Shown piece by piece: positions 8,384 through 16,674 of a stretch of DNA of 64,000 nucleotides (its first letter is position 1; each line of letters begins with the position of its first letter). This DNA comes from Streptomyces sp. BA2. GTDB taxonomy: Bacteria > Actinomycetota > Actinomycetes > Streptomycetales > Streptomycetaceae. Location: assembly GCF_009769735.1 (NCBI RefSeq), contig NZ_WSRO01000002.1:4910001-4974000 (forward strand), in the 5' to 3' direction. The translations under genes were made by a program, and so were the position numbers. The notes under the pieces are model-generated. The model did not search any database. It was not told the origin of the DNA and saw only the letters and a list, made by a program, of their open reading frames with translations.

Positions 8384-8477
8384 GGAGGCCCGGGGCAGCG
8401 GAGTGAGTCCTGATGCGGTGATGTGAGTCCCCGTACAGAGGGGTGGCATTGATCCTTCGTACGCCCATACTCGGGGG

Positions 8478-9707
8478 ATGACCGCGCAGAGGGCTCCGGG
8501 CGACGCCGAATCCGCCGCCTCGGAAGCCGCCCCGACCGACGTCCCGCACGCTTCCCCGTACCTCTCCCCGCACCTCTCCCCGTACGACGCCGTAGTGCTC
8601 GCGGGCGGCGGTGCCAGGCGGCTCGGCGGTGCGGACAAGCCGGGCCTGCGGGTGGGCGGCCGTGCGCTGCTGGACCGGGTGCTCGGCGCGTGTTCCGGCG
8701 CGGGCACGACCGTGGTCGTGGCCGCCCCCCGCCCGACCGCACGCCCCGTGGTGTGGGCGCGCGAGGAACCCGCGGGGGCGGGGCCGCTCGCCGCGCTCGA
8801 CGCGGGGCTGCGGCGTACCGGAGCGGAGCAGGTGATGGTGCTCTCCGCCGATCTGCCGTTCCTGGAGGAGCGAACCGTGGGCGGCCTCCTCACCGCGCTG
8901 CGGGAGAGCGGCGCGGACGGTGCGCTGCTGCGAGATGCCGACGGCCGGGACCAGCCGCTGGTCGCGGCCTATCGCAGTGCCTCGCTGAAGCGTGAGATCG
9001 CGGAGCTCGCCGCCGAGCACGATGGTCTGACGGGGCTTCCGCTGCGATCGCTCACGGCGCGGCTCGAACTCACCCGGGTCACCGACGCCGTAGCGTCCTT
9101 CGACTGCGACACCTGGGACGACATCGCGGCCGCCAGGGCGCGGATCAGGGAGCATGGGCACGTGTTGGATGAATGGATTTCCGCAGTCAAGGACGAACTG
9201 GGCATCGAGCTCGACGTCGACACCGGCTTGCTGCTCGACCTCGCCCGCGACGCCGCACACGGCGTGGCAAGGCCTGCGGCTCCGCTGACCACCTTCCTGG
9301 TGGGGTACGCGGCGGCGCGGGCCGCGCAGGGCGGCGGCCCCGAAGCGGTGGCCGACGCCGCCCGCAAGGCAGCGGCGCTGGCCACGCGGTGGGCGGAGGA
9401 GAGCCAAGCCGACGCGGGGCCAGGCGCGGCCCCGGGCACCGCCCCTGACGGGACGTCGACCGCCAGCGGGAATCCGGGCGCCACCTCCAGCGGGAAGCCA
9501 GCCGCCACCCCCAGCGGGAAGCCATCCGCCCCCTCCAGCGGGACGCCGACCGCCACCTCCAGCGGGAAGCCATCCGCCCCCTCCAGCGAGAAGCCGACCG
9601 CCGCGCCCAGCGGGAAGCCCGGCGCCGCGCCCGCCCCGAAACCACCGCAAGCCCGCCCCGGCCCGGGGCAGGACGCCAGGGACGACATGCGGCCGGATGC
9701 CGGATGA
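8478..9707 (+). CDS. mobA: MobA-like molybdenum cofactor guanylyltransferase fused to a DUF6457-type domain
   Basis: A 409-residue protein. Residues about 35-220 form an NTP-transferase domain of the MobA type (VVLAGGGARRLGGADKPGL, then LSADLPFLEE), which attaches GMP to molybdopterin. Residues about 229-310 look like the small all-helical DUF6457 domain often fused to actinobacterial MobA. The tail (about 330-385) is seven 8-residue repeats of the SGKPxAxx type, encoded by a 24-bp tandem repeat, and is probably disordered. A GGGGG precedes the ATG. It overlaps the moeA start by ATGA, so both act in one cofactor pathway. Confidence 0.88.
   Translation: MTAQRAPGDAESAASEAAPTDVPHASPYLSPHLSPYDAVVLAGGGARRLGGADKPGLRVGGRALLDRVLGACSGAGTTVVVAAPRPTARPVVWAREEPAGAGPLAALDAGLRRTGAEQVMVLSADLPFLEERTVGGLLTALRESGADGALLRDADGRDQPLVAAYRSASLKREIAELAAEHDGLTGLPLRSLTARLELTRVTDAVASFDCDTWDDIAAARARIREHGHVLDEWISAVKDELGIELDVDTGLLLDLARDAAHGVARPAAPLTTFLVGYAAARAAQGGGPEAVADAARKAAALATRWAEESQADAGPGAAPGTAPDGTSTASGNPGATSSGKPAATPSGKPSAPSSGTPTATSSGKPSAPSSEKPTAAPSGKPGAAPAPKPPQARPGPGQDARDDMRPDAG
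9465..9632 (+). repeat. Seven 24-bp tandem repeats inside mobA
   Basis: Seven tandem copies of a 24-bp unit, each encoding an octapeptide beginning SGKP or a variant (SGNP, SGTP, SEKP). The copies differ at several bases. Such tracts expand and contract by slippage, and this one lies in a non-catalytic tail. Confidence 0.85.
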
Positions 9708-11281
9708 GTGGGCAGCCCGCGCCGGACGCCGAGCTCGACGAGGCTCTCGCCCTGGTGAACGACGATCATGGCCGCAGGACCGGCAGGCGCCCCGACGCCG
9801 AGCCCGTCGGCGGCGACCTTCGGAGCGCGCCGGACGCCTCGGACGCCTCAGGCGACGCGGGCGACGCGGGGCACGGCACCGCCCCCCGGCCCTCGCGCGC
9901 GCCCGTCCCCACGCCCACCGCATCCGCCGCGACCCCCGGCAAGCAAGGGGCGACACCGCAGAACGGCGGCGACTCCGGTGGCCCCGAGAACCAAGCCCCC
10001 GGCAGCCGGCCCGAGCGCCGCGACATCACCCCCTGGCCCGCCGCCCGCACCACCGCCCGCAGTGCCCCGCGGCCCGCGCCTTCCACCTCCGTGCCCGCCG
10101 CCGTCCCTCTGGGGCAAGCGCTCGGTCTCGTGCTCGCCGCGCCCCTCGTCGCACTCACCGACCTGCCCTCCTTCGACACCTCGGCGATGGACGGCTGGGT
10201 CGTCGCAGGCCCCGGCCCCTGGGAAGTTCAGGCCGACGGGATCCTCGCCGGGCACGGGCGGCCGGAGCCGCTCTCCGACGGGGAAGCCGTGCGCATCGCG
10301 ACTGGGGCGCGGGTCCCCCAGGAGGCCACCGCCGTCATCCGCAGCGAGCACGGCCTCACCGACGACAAGGGGCGGCTGCACCCCCGTCGAGACGTCACAC
10401 ACGGGCAGGACATCCGGCCGCGCGGCCAGGAGTGCCGCTCCGGTGACCAACTCCTGCCGCCCGGCTCCCTGGTGACCCCGGCGGTGCTGGGTCTCGCGGC
10501 AGCCGCCGGGTACGACGAACTGTCCGTGGTCCCCCGGCCCAGTGCCGAAGTGCTGATCCTGGGCGATGAGTTGCTGACCGAGGGGCTCCCCCACGAGGGC
10601 CTCATCCGTGACGCGCTCGGGCCCATGCTGCCGCCCTGGCTGCGGTCGCTCGGCGCGGACGTCATCGCCGTACGCAGGCTCGGTGACGATGCCGAGGCGC
10701 TCCACCAGGCCCTCACCACCTCCGCCGCAGACCTCATCGTCACCACCGGCGGCACCGCGTCAGGACCGGTCGACCACGTCCACCCCATCCTGCGCCGCAT
10801 CGGCGCCGAGCTCCTCGTGGACGGCGTCGCGGTGCGCCCCGGGCACCCCATGCTGCTCGCCCGCATCCGCCCCGACCAGCACCTCGTCGGCCTGCCCGGC
10901 AATCCGCTGGCCGCGGTCTCCGGCCTGCTGACCCTGGCCGAACCCCTGCTGCGTACGCTCTCGGGGCGCCCCGCCCCGTCGGCGTACACCGCTGTTCTGC
11001 GCGAGGACGTGCACGGGCACCCGCACGACACCCGTCTCGTCCCCGTGACTCTTCGCGACGACCACGCCGTGCCCCTGCGCTACAACGGTCCGGCGATGCT
11101 GCGCGGGATCGCCGTGGCCGACGGGCTCGCGGTCGTCCCGCCGGGCGGCGGGCGACGGGGCCAGGAGCTGGAGGTCCTCGACCTCCCCTGGGCCTTGTCG
11201 GAAACCGGCACGGAAACCGGCACGGGAGCCGGCGCGGGAGCCGGAATGGCGGCGGGCACGGCCGGGGAGTGTTTCACGTGA
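9704..11281 (+). CDS. moeA: Molybdopterin molybdenumtransferase MoeA
   Basis: A 525-residue MoeA that inserts molybdate into adenylylated molybdopterin. The first 125 residues are a Pro/Ala/Gly-rich extension absent from typical 400-residue MoeA. The core starts near VPLGQALGLVLAAPL and has LPSFDTSAMDGW (about 154-165), ATGARVPQEATAVIRSEHG, the MPT-binding TTGGTASGPVDHV (about 347) and LPGNPLAAVSG. The C-terminus is a Thr/Gly/Ala-rich tail. Its start overlaps mobA (ATGA) and its stop lies inside a parS site and overlaps the downstream channel start (GTGA). Confidence 0.92.
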   Translation: MSGQPAPDAELDEALALVNDDHGRRTGRRPDAEPVGGDLRSAPDASDASGDAGDAGHGTAPRPSRAPVPTPTASAATPGKQGATPQNGGDSGGPENQAPGSRPERRDITPWPAARTTARSAPRPAPSTSVPAAVPLGQALGLVLAAPLVALTDLPSFDTSAMDGWVVAGPGPWEVQADGILAGHGRPEPLSDGEAVRIATGARVPQEATAVIRSEHGLTDDKGRLHPRRDVTHGQDIRPRGQECRSGDQLLPPGSLVTPAVLGLAAAAGYDELSVVPRPSAEVLILGDELLTEGLPHEGLIRDALGPMLPPWLRSLGADVIAVRRLGDDAEALHQALTTSAADLIVTTGGTASGPVDHVHPILRRIGAELLVDGVAVRPGHPMLLARIRPDQHLVGLPGNPLAAVSGLLTLAEPLLRTLSGRPAPSAYTAVLREDVHGHPHDTRLVPVTLRDDHAVPLRYNGPAMLRGIAVADGLAVVPPGGGRRGQELEVLDLPWALSETGTETGTGAGAGAGMAAGTAGECFT

Positions 11282-11284
11282 AAC
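11271..11284. other. parS chromosome segregation site
   Basis: GTTTCACGTGAAAC is a perfect 14-bp palindrome and the exact ParB-binding consensus of Streptomyces, where parS sites cluster around oriC. It covers the last codons and stop of moeA and the first codons of the potassium channel. I found no second copy in the window. Confidence 0.93.
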
Positions 11285-12390
11285 TTCCCGGCCACGACGC
11301 CATCGCCCGCAACCCCGACGAACACCTCGTCACCCACCGGATCAAACTGCCGCGCCAAATCGTCGAGCGGCCCCTGCGGCAGGTCGCCAAGCGACTCCTC
11401 ATGGCGCTCGCGGTGCTCGCCCTGACGACCTTCATCGTCTGGATCGACCGCGACGGCTATCACGACAACTCGGACGAGGCGCTCGACTTCCTCGACGCCG
11501 CCTACTACTCCACCGTCACGCTCTCGACCACCGGTTACGGCGACATCGTCCCGTACAGCGACAGTGCGCGGCTCTGCAACATTCTCCTGATCACGCCGCT
11601 GCGCGTGCTCTTCCTGATCATCCTGGTCGGCACCACTCTCGAAGTGCTCACGGAACGTACGCGCGAGGAATGGCGTCTGAACCGCTGGAGGTCCAACTTG
11701 CGTGAACACACCGTCGTCGTCGGCTTCGGCACCAAGGGTCGCTCGGCGATCCAGACCGTCTGCGCCACCGGTCTGAAGCCCGAGCAGATCGTGGTGGTCG
11801 ACCCGAGCGCGAAGGTCGTCGAGGCTGCCACCGCGGAGGGGTACGCGGGCGTCATCGGTGACGCGACGCGCAGCGATGTGCTCCTCCGTGCCGAGGTTCA
11901 GCGCGCCCGGCAGATCATCATCGCGACCCAGCGCGACGACACCGCCGTCCTGGTCACGCTGACCGCCCGGCAGATGAACCGCGGGGCGAAGATCGTGGCC
12001 GCGGTGCGCGAGGAGGAGAACGCGCCGCTGCTGCGCCAGTCCGGGGCGGACGCGGTGATCACCAGCGCCAGCGCGGCGGGACGGCTGCTCGGCCTCTCCG
12101 TGCTCAGCCCCAGCGCGGGCATGGTCATGGAGGACCTGATCCAGCAGGGCAGCGGGCTCGATCTCGTCGAGCGGCCGGTGATAAAGGCCGAGGTGGGTCT
12201 CGGGGTTCGCGAGACGGACGACCTGGTCGTCAGTGTCGTACGAGGACATCGGGTGCTCGGGTACGACGATCCTGCCGTCGGGAAGCTGCAGTTGATGGAC
12301 CGTCTGATCACCATCGTGCGGGCGACGACGACCTCACCGATGGCGCCGGACGCCAAGTCGAATCCGCCGCGCGGAGGTCTGCGCACATAG
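11278..12390 (+). CDS. Potassium channel with RCK/TrkA-N domain
   Basis: A 370-residue two-helix potassium channel subunit. The first membrane helix is about residues 37-55, then the pore with the TTGYGD selectivity filter at 84-89, the second helix (about 98-117), and a cytosolic RCK domain from VVVGFGTKGRS (about residue 145) that senses nucleotide or ligand. The GTG at 11278 is chosen: GGGGAG ends eight bases upstream and it overlaps the moeA stop (GTGA). A GTG at 11269 would put the ribosome site on top of the start. The first codons are part of the parS palindrome. Confidence 0.9.
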   Translation: MKLPGHDAIARNPDEHLVTHRIKLPRQIVERPLRQVAKRLLMALAVLALTTFIVWIDRDGYHDNSDEALDFLDAAYYSTVTLSTTGYGDIVPYSDSARLCNILLITPLRVLFLIILVGTTLEVLTERTREEWRLNRWRSNLREHTVVVGFGTKGRSAIQTVCATGLKPEQIVVVDPSAKVVEAATAEGYAGVIGDATRSDVLLRAEVQRARQIIIATQRDDTAVLVTLTARQMNRGAKIVAAVREEENAPLLRQSGADAVITSASAAGRLLGLSVLSPSAGMVMEDLIQQGSGLDLVERPVIKAEVGLGVRETDDLVVSVVRGHRVLGYDDPAVGKLQLMDRLITIVRATTTSPMAPDAKSNPPRGGLRT

Positions 12391-12428
12391 TCGGACGACT
12401 GGAATGGGCAGAGAGTAGCCTCGCCCGC

Positions 12429-13406
12429 ATGCATGCGATCACGATCCCCGAAGCCGGTGGACCCGAAGCGCTCGTATGGGCCGAGGTCCCCGATCCCGTA
12501 CCCGGCGAGGGTGAGGTGCTGGTCGACGTCGTGGCCAGTGCCGTGAACCGCGCCGACCTGCTCCAGCGCCAGGGCTTCTACAACCCGCCACCCGGATCGT
12601 CGCCCTATCCGGGGCTCGAATGCGCGGGCCGCGTCACCGACATCGGCCCCGGCGTCTCCGGCTGGAAGATCGGCGACGAGGTGTGCGCGCTGCTCGCCGG
12701 CGGCGGCTACGCCGAGCAGGTCGTCGTCCCCGCCGGCCAGTTGCTGCCCGTGCCCGACGGCGTCGACCTCGTCACCGCGGCCGCGCTGCCCGAGGTGACG
12801 TCGACGGTCTGGTCCAACGTCTTCATGATTTCCCACCTCAGGCCCGGCGAGACGTTCCTCGTGCACGGCGGCTCCAGCGGTATCGGGACCATGGCGATCC
12901 AGCTGGCGAAGGCCGTCGGCGCCAGGGTGGCGGTCACGGCGGGCACCAAGGAGAAGCTCGACTTCTGCGGGGAGCTCGGCGCGGACATCCTCATCAACTA
13001 CCGCGAGCAGGACTTCGTCGAGGAGATCAAGAAGGCCACGGACGGCGCGGGCGCGGACGTCATCCTCGACAACATGGGCGCCAAGTACCTGGACCGCAAC
13101 GTGCAGTCCCTCGCGGCCAATGGCCGTCTCGCGATCATCGGTATGCAGGGCGGCGTCAAGGGCGAGCTGAACATCGCCACGCTCCTCGGCAAGCGCGCCG
13201 CTGTCACCGCGACCTCCCTGCGGGGCCGCCCCGCCGAGGAGAAGGCGTCGATTGTCGCGGCGGTGCGCGAGCACGTGTGGCCGCTGATCGCCACCGGCCA
13301 CGTACGGCCGATCGTCGACCAGACGGTGCCGATGAGTGACGCGGCGGCCGCCCATCGCGTCCTGGAGGAGAGCAATCACATCGGGAAGGTGCTGCTCGTC
13401 CGCTGA
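12429..13406 (+). CDS. NAD(P)H-quinone oxidoreductase, zinc-independent MDR family
   Basis: A 325-residue medium-chain dehydrogenase/reductase of the PIG3/QOR type, likely reducing quinones with NADPH. The N-terminal catalytic domain has AVNRADLLQRQGFYNPPPG and GLECAGRV; the Rossmann motif GGSSGIGTMAIQLAKAVGA begins near residue 145. Zinc ligands are absent. No clear ribosome site precedes the ATG; a TAGCCT that could be a -10 lies within ten bases of it, so a leaderless mRNA is possible. Confidence 0.9.
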   Translation: MHAITIPEAGGPEALVWAEVPDPVPGEGEVLVDVVASAVNRADLLQRQGFYNPPPGSSPYPGLECAGRVTDIGPGVSGWKIGDEVCALLAGGGYAEQVVVPAGQLLPVPDGVDLVTAAALPEVTSTVWSNVFMISHLRPGETFLVHGGSSGIGTMAIQLAKAVGARVAVTAGTKEKLDFCGELGADILINYREQDFVEEIKKATDGAGADVILDNMGAKYLDRNVQSLAANGRLAIIGMQGGVKGELNIATLLGKRAAVTATSLRGRPAEEKASIVAAVREHVWPLIATGHVRPIVDQTVPMSDAAAAHRVLEESNHIGKVLLVR

Positions 13407-13463
13407 TCGCGCCGCGGGGCTCACGATGCCGGATGATCGCGCCGCGGGGCTCAAGATGCCGGA
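13404..13463 (+). repeat. 30-bp tandem duplication after the quinone oxidoreductase gene
   Basis: Two adjacent 30-bp copies (13404-13433 and 13434-13463) differ at one base. The first copy begins with the TGA stop of the upstream gene. The second runs into the terminator-like hairpin at 13455-13495. Confidence 0.85.
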
Positions 13464-13495
13464 CAAGCGGCACCATGTGAAGCTTGTCCGGCATC
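13455..13495. terminator. 14-bp-stem hairpin after the oxidoreductase gene
   Basis: GATGCCGGACAAGC (13455-13468) pairs perfectly with GCTTGTCCGGCATC (13482-13495) across a 13-base loop. There is no U-tract, as is common in high-GC actinobacteria. Likely terminator, possibly an operator for the next gene. Confidence 0.7.
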
Positions 13496-13535
13496 AGTGA
13501 TCTCTCCGACCCGGTAGCGGGAGGGAGCCGGCGCG

Positions 13536-13949
13536 GTGACTCCATGGCTACGCCCCTTGTTGATTCTGACGGTGCTGATCGCCGTCTCCCCTGTCTCCCT
13601 CTCGTACGCGGCTGTCTCCCTCTCGTACGCGGCCGACCCCACTCCCGGTGAGACCCGCGCCGGGAGCGCCCCCGGCGAAGGCCGTGCCAGGCCCGGCCGG
13701 GACGAGCCCGCGCCGCCGGACGCGACGTCCACGCCGCCCCGCAGGCCACCGCGGCAGGTCCCCCCACCCGTCTCCACCCCGGCCCCCGCCGTGCAGCCCC
13801 TCGGCCAGGCCACCACCGCGTCCGACACCACCCGGCGGACGGCCGCCGAACCCGTCCTGCCCGGCCTTCGCGTCCTGCCGCTCGGCAGCGGCCTGGTCCT
13901 CATCGGCCTCGGTCTCGGGTTCTTCGCCGTGCGGCTGCGCCGCGGCTGA
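13536..13949 (+). CDS. Small secreted, membrane-anchored protein of unknown function
   Basis: A 137-residue protein with no family I recognise. An N-terminal hydrophobic signal (LLILTVLIAVSPVSLSYAA) is followed by a long Pro/Thr/Arg-rich disordered stretch and a C-terminal membrane helix (GSGLVLIGLGLGFFAVRL) ending in basic residues. This would leave the middle outside the membrane. The GTG start has GGGAGG upstream. The VSLSYAA heptapeptide is duplicated by a 21-bp tandem repeat right at the signal cleavage region, an apparent recent slippage. Confidence 0.7.
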   Translation: MTPWLRPLLILTVLIAVSPVSLSYAAVSLSYAADPTPGETRAGSAPGEGRARPGRDEPAPPDATSTPPRRPPRQVPPPVSTPAPAVQPLGQATTASDTTRRTAAEPVLPGLRVLPLGSGLVLIGLGLGFFAVRLRRG

Positions 13950-14086
13950 CACGGACGGGCGGCTGACACGGACGGATGGCATACACAGACGGACGGCAGA
14001 CACGTCCGGCCCCTTCGTACACGGTGGATCAGCGGCAAATGGGGGCACCACCGATGTGTGATGTACGGGTGCGAGAGAATGGCGGC

Positions 14087-14629
14087 ATGGAGATGCCGAG
14101 GAACGAAAGGTCGCCCGAGAGCCCCCAGGTCCTGGTCGTGGGCCAGGACGGAATGGCACTCGGCGGCGGCGGAGACGACGAATCCCGCGAGGTCCCGGTG
14201 ACGGACATGGTCGAGCAGCCGGCGAAGGTCATGCGCATCGGCAGCATGATCAAGCAGTTGCTCGAGGAGGTGCGGGCGGCACCTCTCGACGAGGCGAGCC
14301 GGGTGCGGCTCAAGGAGATCCACGCCAGTTCGGTCAAGGAGCTCGAGGACGGTCTCGCCCCCGAGCTCGTAGAGGAACTGGAGCGCCTCTCCCTCCCCTT
14401 CACCGACGACGGAGTACCCAGCGACGCCGAACTGCGCATCGCGCAGGCCCAGCTGGTGGGCTGGCTCGAAGGGCTCTTCCACGGGATCCAGACGGCCCTC
14501 TTCGCGCAGCAGATGGCGGCGCGGGCGCAGCTCGAATCGATGCGGCGCGCGTTGCCGCCCGGTGTGGGCGGCGGCGAGGAGGAAGGGGACGGCGGCATCG
14601 CGGGACGGACCGGAGGGCCTTACCTCTAG
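14087..14629 (+). CDS. bpa: Bacterial proteasome activator Bpa (DUF2587 family)
   Basis: A 180-residue protein close to the 170-180 residues of mycobacterial Bpa/PafE. Bpa forms a dodecameric ring that opens the 20S proteasome gate without ATP. The helical core is visible as MRIGSMIKQLLEEVRAAPLDEASRVRLKEIH, an ELVEELERL segment and a QAQLVGWLEGLFHGIQTALFAQQM helix. The acidic Gly-rich C-terminus ends GGPYL, like the GQYL-type tail that docks into the proteasome. The ATG at 14087 is preferred over upstream starts on length and homology; another ATG lies two codons on. It stands alone next to kinase genes. Confidence 0.85.
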   Translation: MEMPRNERSPESPQVLVVGQDGMALGGGGDDESREVPVTDMVEQPAKVMRIGSMIKQLLEEVRAAPLDEASRVRLKEIHASSVKELEDGLAPELVEELERLSLPFTDDGVPSDAELRIAQAQLVGWLEGLFHGIQTALFAQQMAARAQLESMRRALPPGVGGGEEEGDGGIAGRTGGPYL

Positions 14630-14652
14630 GCGGTAGCCGGTCAGGACGACGC

Positions 14653-14685
14653 GAAGGGCCCGGTCACGAGGTGACCGGGCCCTTC
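14653..14685. terminator. Bidirectional terminator between bpa and a Ser/Thr kinase
   Basis: Perfect 15-bp arms GAAGGGCCCGGTCAC and GTGACCGGGCCCTTC with a GAG loop, flanked by AAAA on one side. It sits between the convergent bpa and kinase genes. A GGCTAC tandem repeat follows at about 14700-14720. Confidence 0.88.
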
Positions 14686-14735
14686 AAAACGCTTACCGCG
14701 GCTACGGCTACGGCTACGGCTGCGGCCGCAGCCGG

Positions 14736-16379
14736 TCAGGCCGGGTTGCCCGTGGAGATGGTGAACTCGATGTCCACGTCGTCCGGGTCGACGTCGGAGC
14801 CTTCCTTGGGGGACTGCATCATGACGGTGTCCTCCCCGTAGGTGTTCTCGTCCACCGTGCGCTTGTCGAACTGCCAGCCCGCCGCCTGCAGGCACTTCTG
14901 CACGGAGCGCCAGTCCCTGAACGTGAAGTCAGGGACCTTGATCTTGTCCTCGTCGTTGTACGCCGTGTCGGGCTCGGTGCACTCTTCGGTCTCGATCGTC
15001 TTCGACCGGTCCGGGCCCCGGTGCCCCGCCACGGGCGCGTTCGACTCCTTCTCTTCCTTGCCGCCCTTGTCGTCGTCCCCGCCGCTCAGCGACACCGCCG
15101 CGATCACACCGCCGATGGCGAGCAGCGCGACGACGATCGAGCCGACGACCACCGGCATGTTCCGCTTGCCGCCGCCGCCCGAGCCCGATCCGCCGCTCTG
15201 CACAGACGTCTGCGAGGGCTGCGGCGAGAGCGTGTAAGGGGGCGGGGTCTGCGAGGCCTGGGGGGCGTACGCGTTCGTGGGCGCGGGGGTCTGGTAGCCG
15301 CTCTGCTGCGGGTAGCCGTAGCCCGGGGTCACGGGGCCGGGGGCCGGCGTGGGCGGACCGTAAGGACCCGGCTGGTACGGCGTCTGGACGTTGCCGCTCT
15401 GCGGCATGGAGGAGTCGACCGGCGGGAAGACAGCGGCGCCGACGCCCGCGCCGCTCGCGGTCTGAGCGCCCGGCACGATGCTCGGCGCGGACGCCTGGAA
15501 GGACTGGGCGACGCGCAGGCACTCGTCGCGCATCGCCTCGGCGGTCGGGAAGCGCTCGTTCGGGTTCTTCTTCAGCGCGCGGGCGACGATCGCGTCGACG
15601 GCGGGCGGCAGCGAGCGGTTGATCGAGGACGGAGCGACCGGCTCCTCCTGGACGTGCGCGTACGCGATGGCCAGCGGCGAGTCCGCCTCGAAGGGCAGTC
15701 GGCCGGTGGTCAGCTGGAACAGCATGATGCCGACGGAGTAGAGGTCGGACCGGGCGTCCACGCCGCGGCCGAGCGCCTGCTCCGGGGAGAGGTACTGGGG
15801 GGTGCCGACGACCATGCCGGTCTGCGTCATGGAGGTGACGCCGGACTGCATGGCGCGGGCGATGCCGAAGTCCATGACCTTGACGACGTTGCGCTTCGTC
15901 ATCATCACGTTGCCGGGCTTGATGTCGCGGTGGACCAGGCCCATCTCGTGGCTGATCTCGAGAGCGGCGAGCACATCGGCGGTGATCTTCAGCGCCTGGT
16001 CGGTCGGCATCGCGCCGAACTGGGTGACGGACGCGTCGAGCACGGAGCCGAGCGGCTTGCCCTCGACGTACTCCATGACGATGTACGGCATCGTCGCGCC
16101 GTCGAGTTCGTCCTCGCCCGTGTCGAAGACCGAGACGATGTTCGTGTGCGTGAGCTTGGCCACCGACTGGGCCTCGCGGCGGAAGCGCTCGCGGAAGGAC
16201 TGCTCGCGGCCGAGCTCGCTGTGAAGCGTCTTGATAGCGACTTGACGGTCGAGTACGGAGTCGTACGCCAGGTGAACGGAGGCCATGCCGCCCTCACCGA
16301 GAAGATCGCGCAGCTGGTACCGGCCACCGGCCAGCGAGCGCCCCGCGTACCGTCCCTGTGCGCCGTCCTGGCTGCTCAT
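14736..16379 (-). CDS. Transmembrane Ser/Thr protein kinase with one PASTA domain
   Basis: A 547-residue PknB-like kinase. The N-terminal kinase domain (about 20-280) has GEGGMA at 29-34, catalytic Lys50, HRDIKPGN with Asp152 and DFG at 170-172, plus an activation loop with TSMTQTGMVVGTPQYLSPE. A Pro/Gln/Tyr-rich cytosolic linker precedes a single membrane helix (about 409-431). The outer part carries one PASTA domain (about 476-545), fewer than the three or four of the cell-division kinase. It probably senses wall fragments or lipid II. The ATG at 16379 has GGGGGA upstream; longer starts lack support. A second kinase is divergent from it. Confidence 0.9.
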   Translation of the reverse strand: MSSQDGAQGRYAGRSLAGGRYQLRDLLGEGGMASVHLAYDSVLDRQVAIKTLHSELGREQSFRERFRREAQSVAKLTHTNIVSVFDTGEDELDGATMPYIVMEYVEGKPLGSVLDASVTQFGAMPTDQALKITADVLAALEISHEMGLVHRDIKPGNVMMTKRNVVKVMDFGIARAMQSGVTSMTQTGMVVGTPQYLSPEQALGRGVDARSDLYSVGIMLFQLTTGRLPFEADSPLAIAYAHVQEEPVAPSSINRSLPPAVDAIVARALKKNPNERFPTAEAMRDECLRVAQSFQASAPSIVPGAQTASGAGVGAAVFPPVDSSMPQSGNVQTPYQPGPYGPPTPAPGPVTPGYGYPQQSGYQTPAPTNAYAPQASQTPPPYTLSPQPSQTSVQSGGSGSGGGGKRNMPVVVGSIVVALLAIGGVIAAVSLSGGDDDKGGKEEKESNAPVAGHRGPDRSKTIETEECTEPDTAYNDEDKIKVPDFTFRDWRSVQKCLQAAGWQFDKRTVDENTYGEDTVMMQSPKEGSDVDPDDVDIEFTISTGNPA

Positions 16380-16674
16380 GTCGTGCGTCCCCCATCGGCG
16401 CGGTGTGCCGGACGGCTCCGCGATCGGTGATCGATTCCCGCTATTCCTGGCCAAGTCTGCCCGAGGGCACCGACACGTCAAGCTCGATGCCCGTTCCGTG
16501 ACCGTACGCGCAAGAAGCGTCTCGGAAGCGTTACAAGTTTGCGTGTGAGGGCACCCGGCGGGTTTGATGTCCGGTCCACCTCGAACCGCCGCGCCGCGCG
16601 AAGGCTGTAGCGTGGCCCGGCGGGGTTCCCCCGGTACCACCGAGCACCACGACCAGAAACGACGGCGAGGACTG
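16380..16674. promoter_or_regulatory. 295-bp divergent promoter region between two kinase genes
   Basis: Non-coding gap driving the two Ser/Thr kinase genes in opposite directions. On the bottom strand there is a direct repeat CGCTTC with 11-base period near 16515-16530. On the top strand a TAGCGT near 16610 could be a -10. Promoters are not otherwise clear. Confidence 0.4.

Noticed and set aside
8449..8474. TTGATC and CATACT as a mobA promoter
   Set aside because: The spacer is only 11 bases, too short for a standard promoter.
8280..9956. Long antisense open frame of over 550 codons opposite E2, mobA and moeA
   Set aside because: Spans three real genes, is Arg/Gly/Ala-rich without domains, and arises from third-position GC bias.
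11269..11277. GTG 11269 as the channel start
   Set aside because: It overlaps the GGGGAG ribosome site; GTG 11278 has correct spacing and overlaps the moeA stop.
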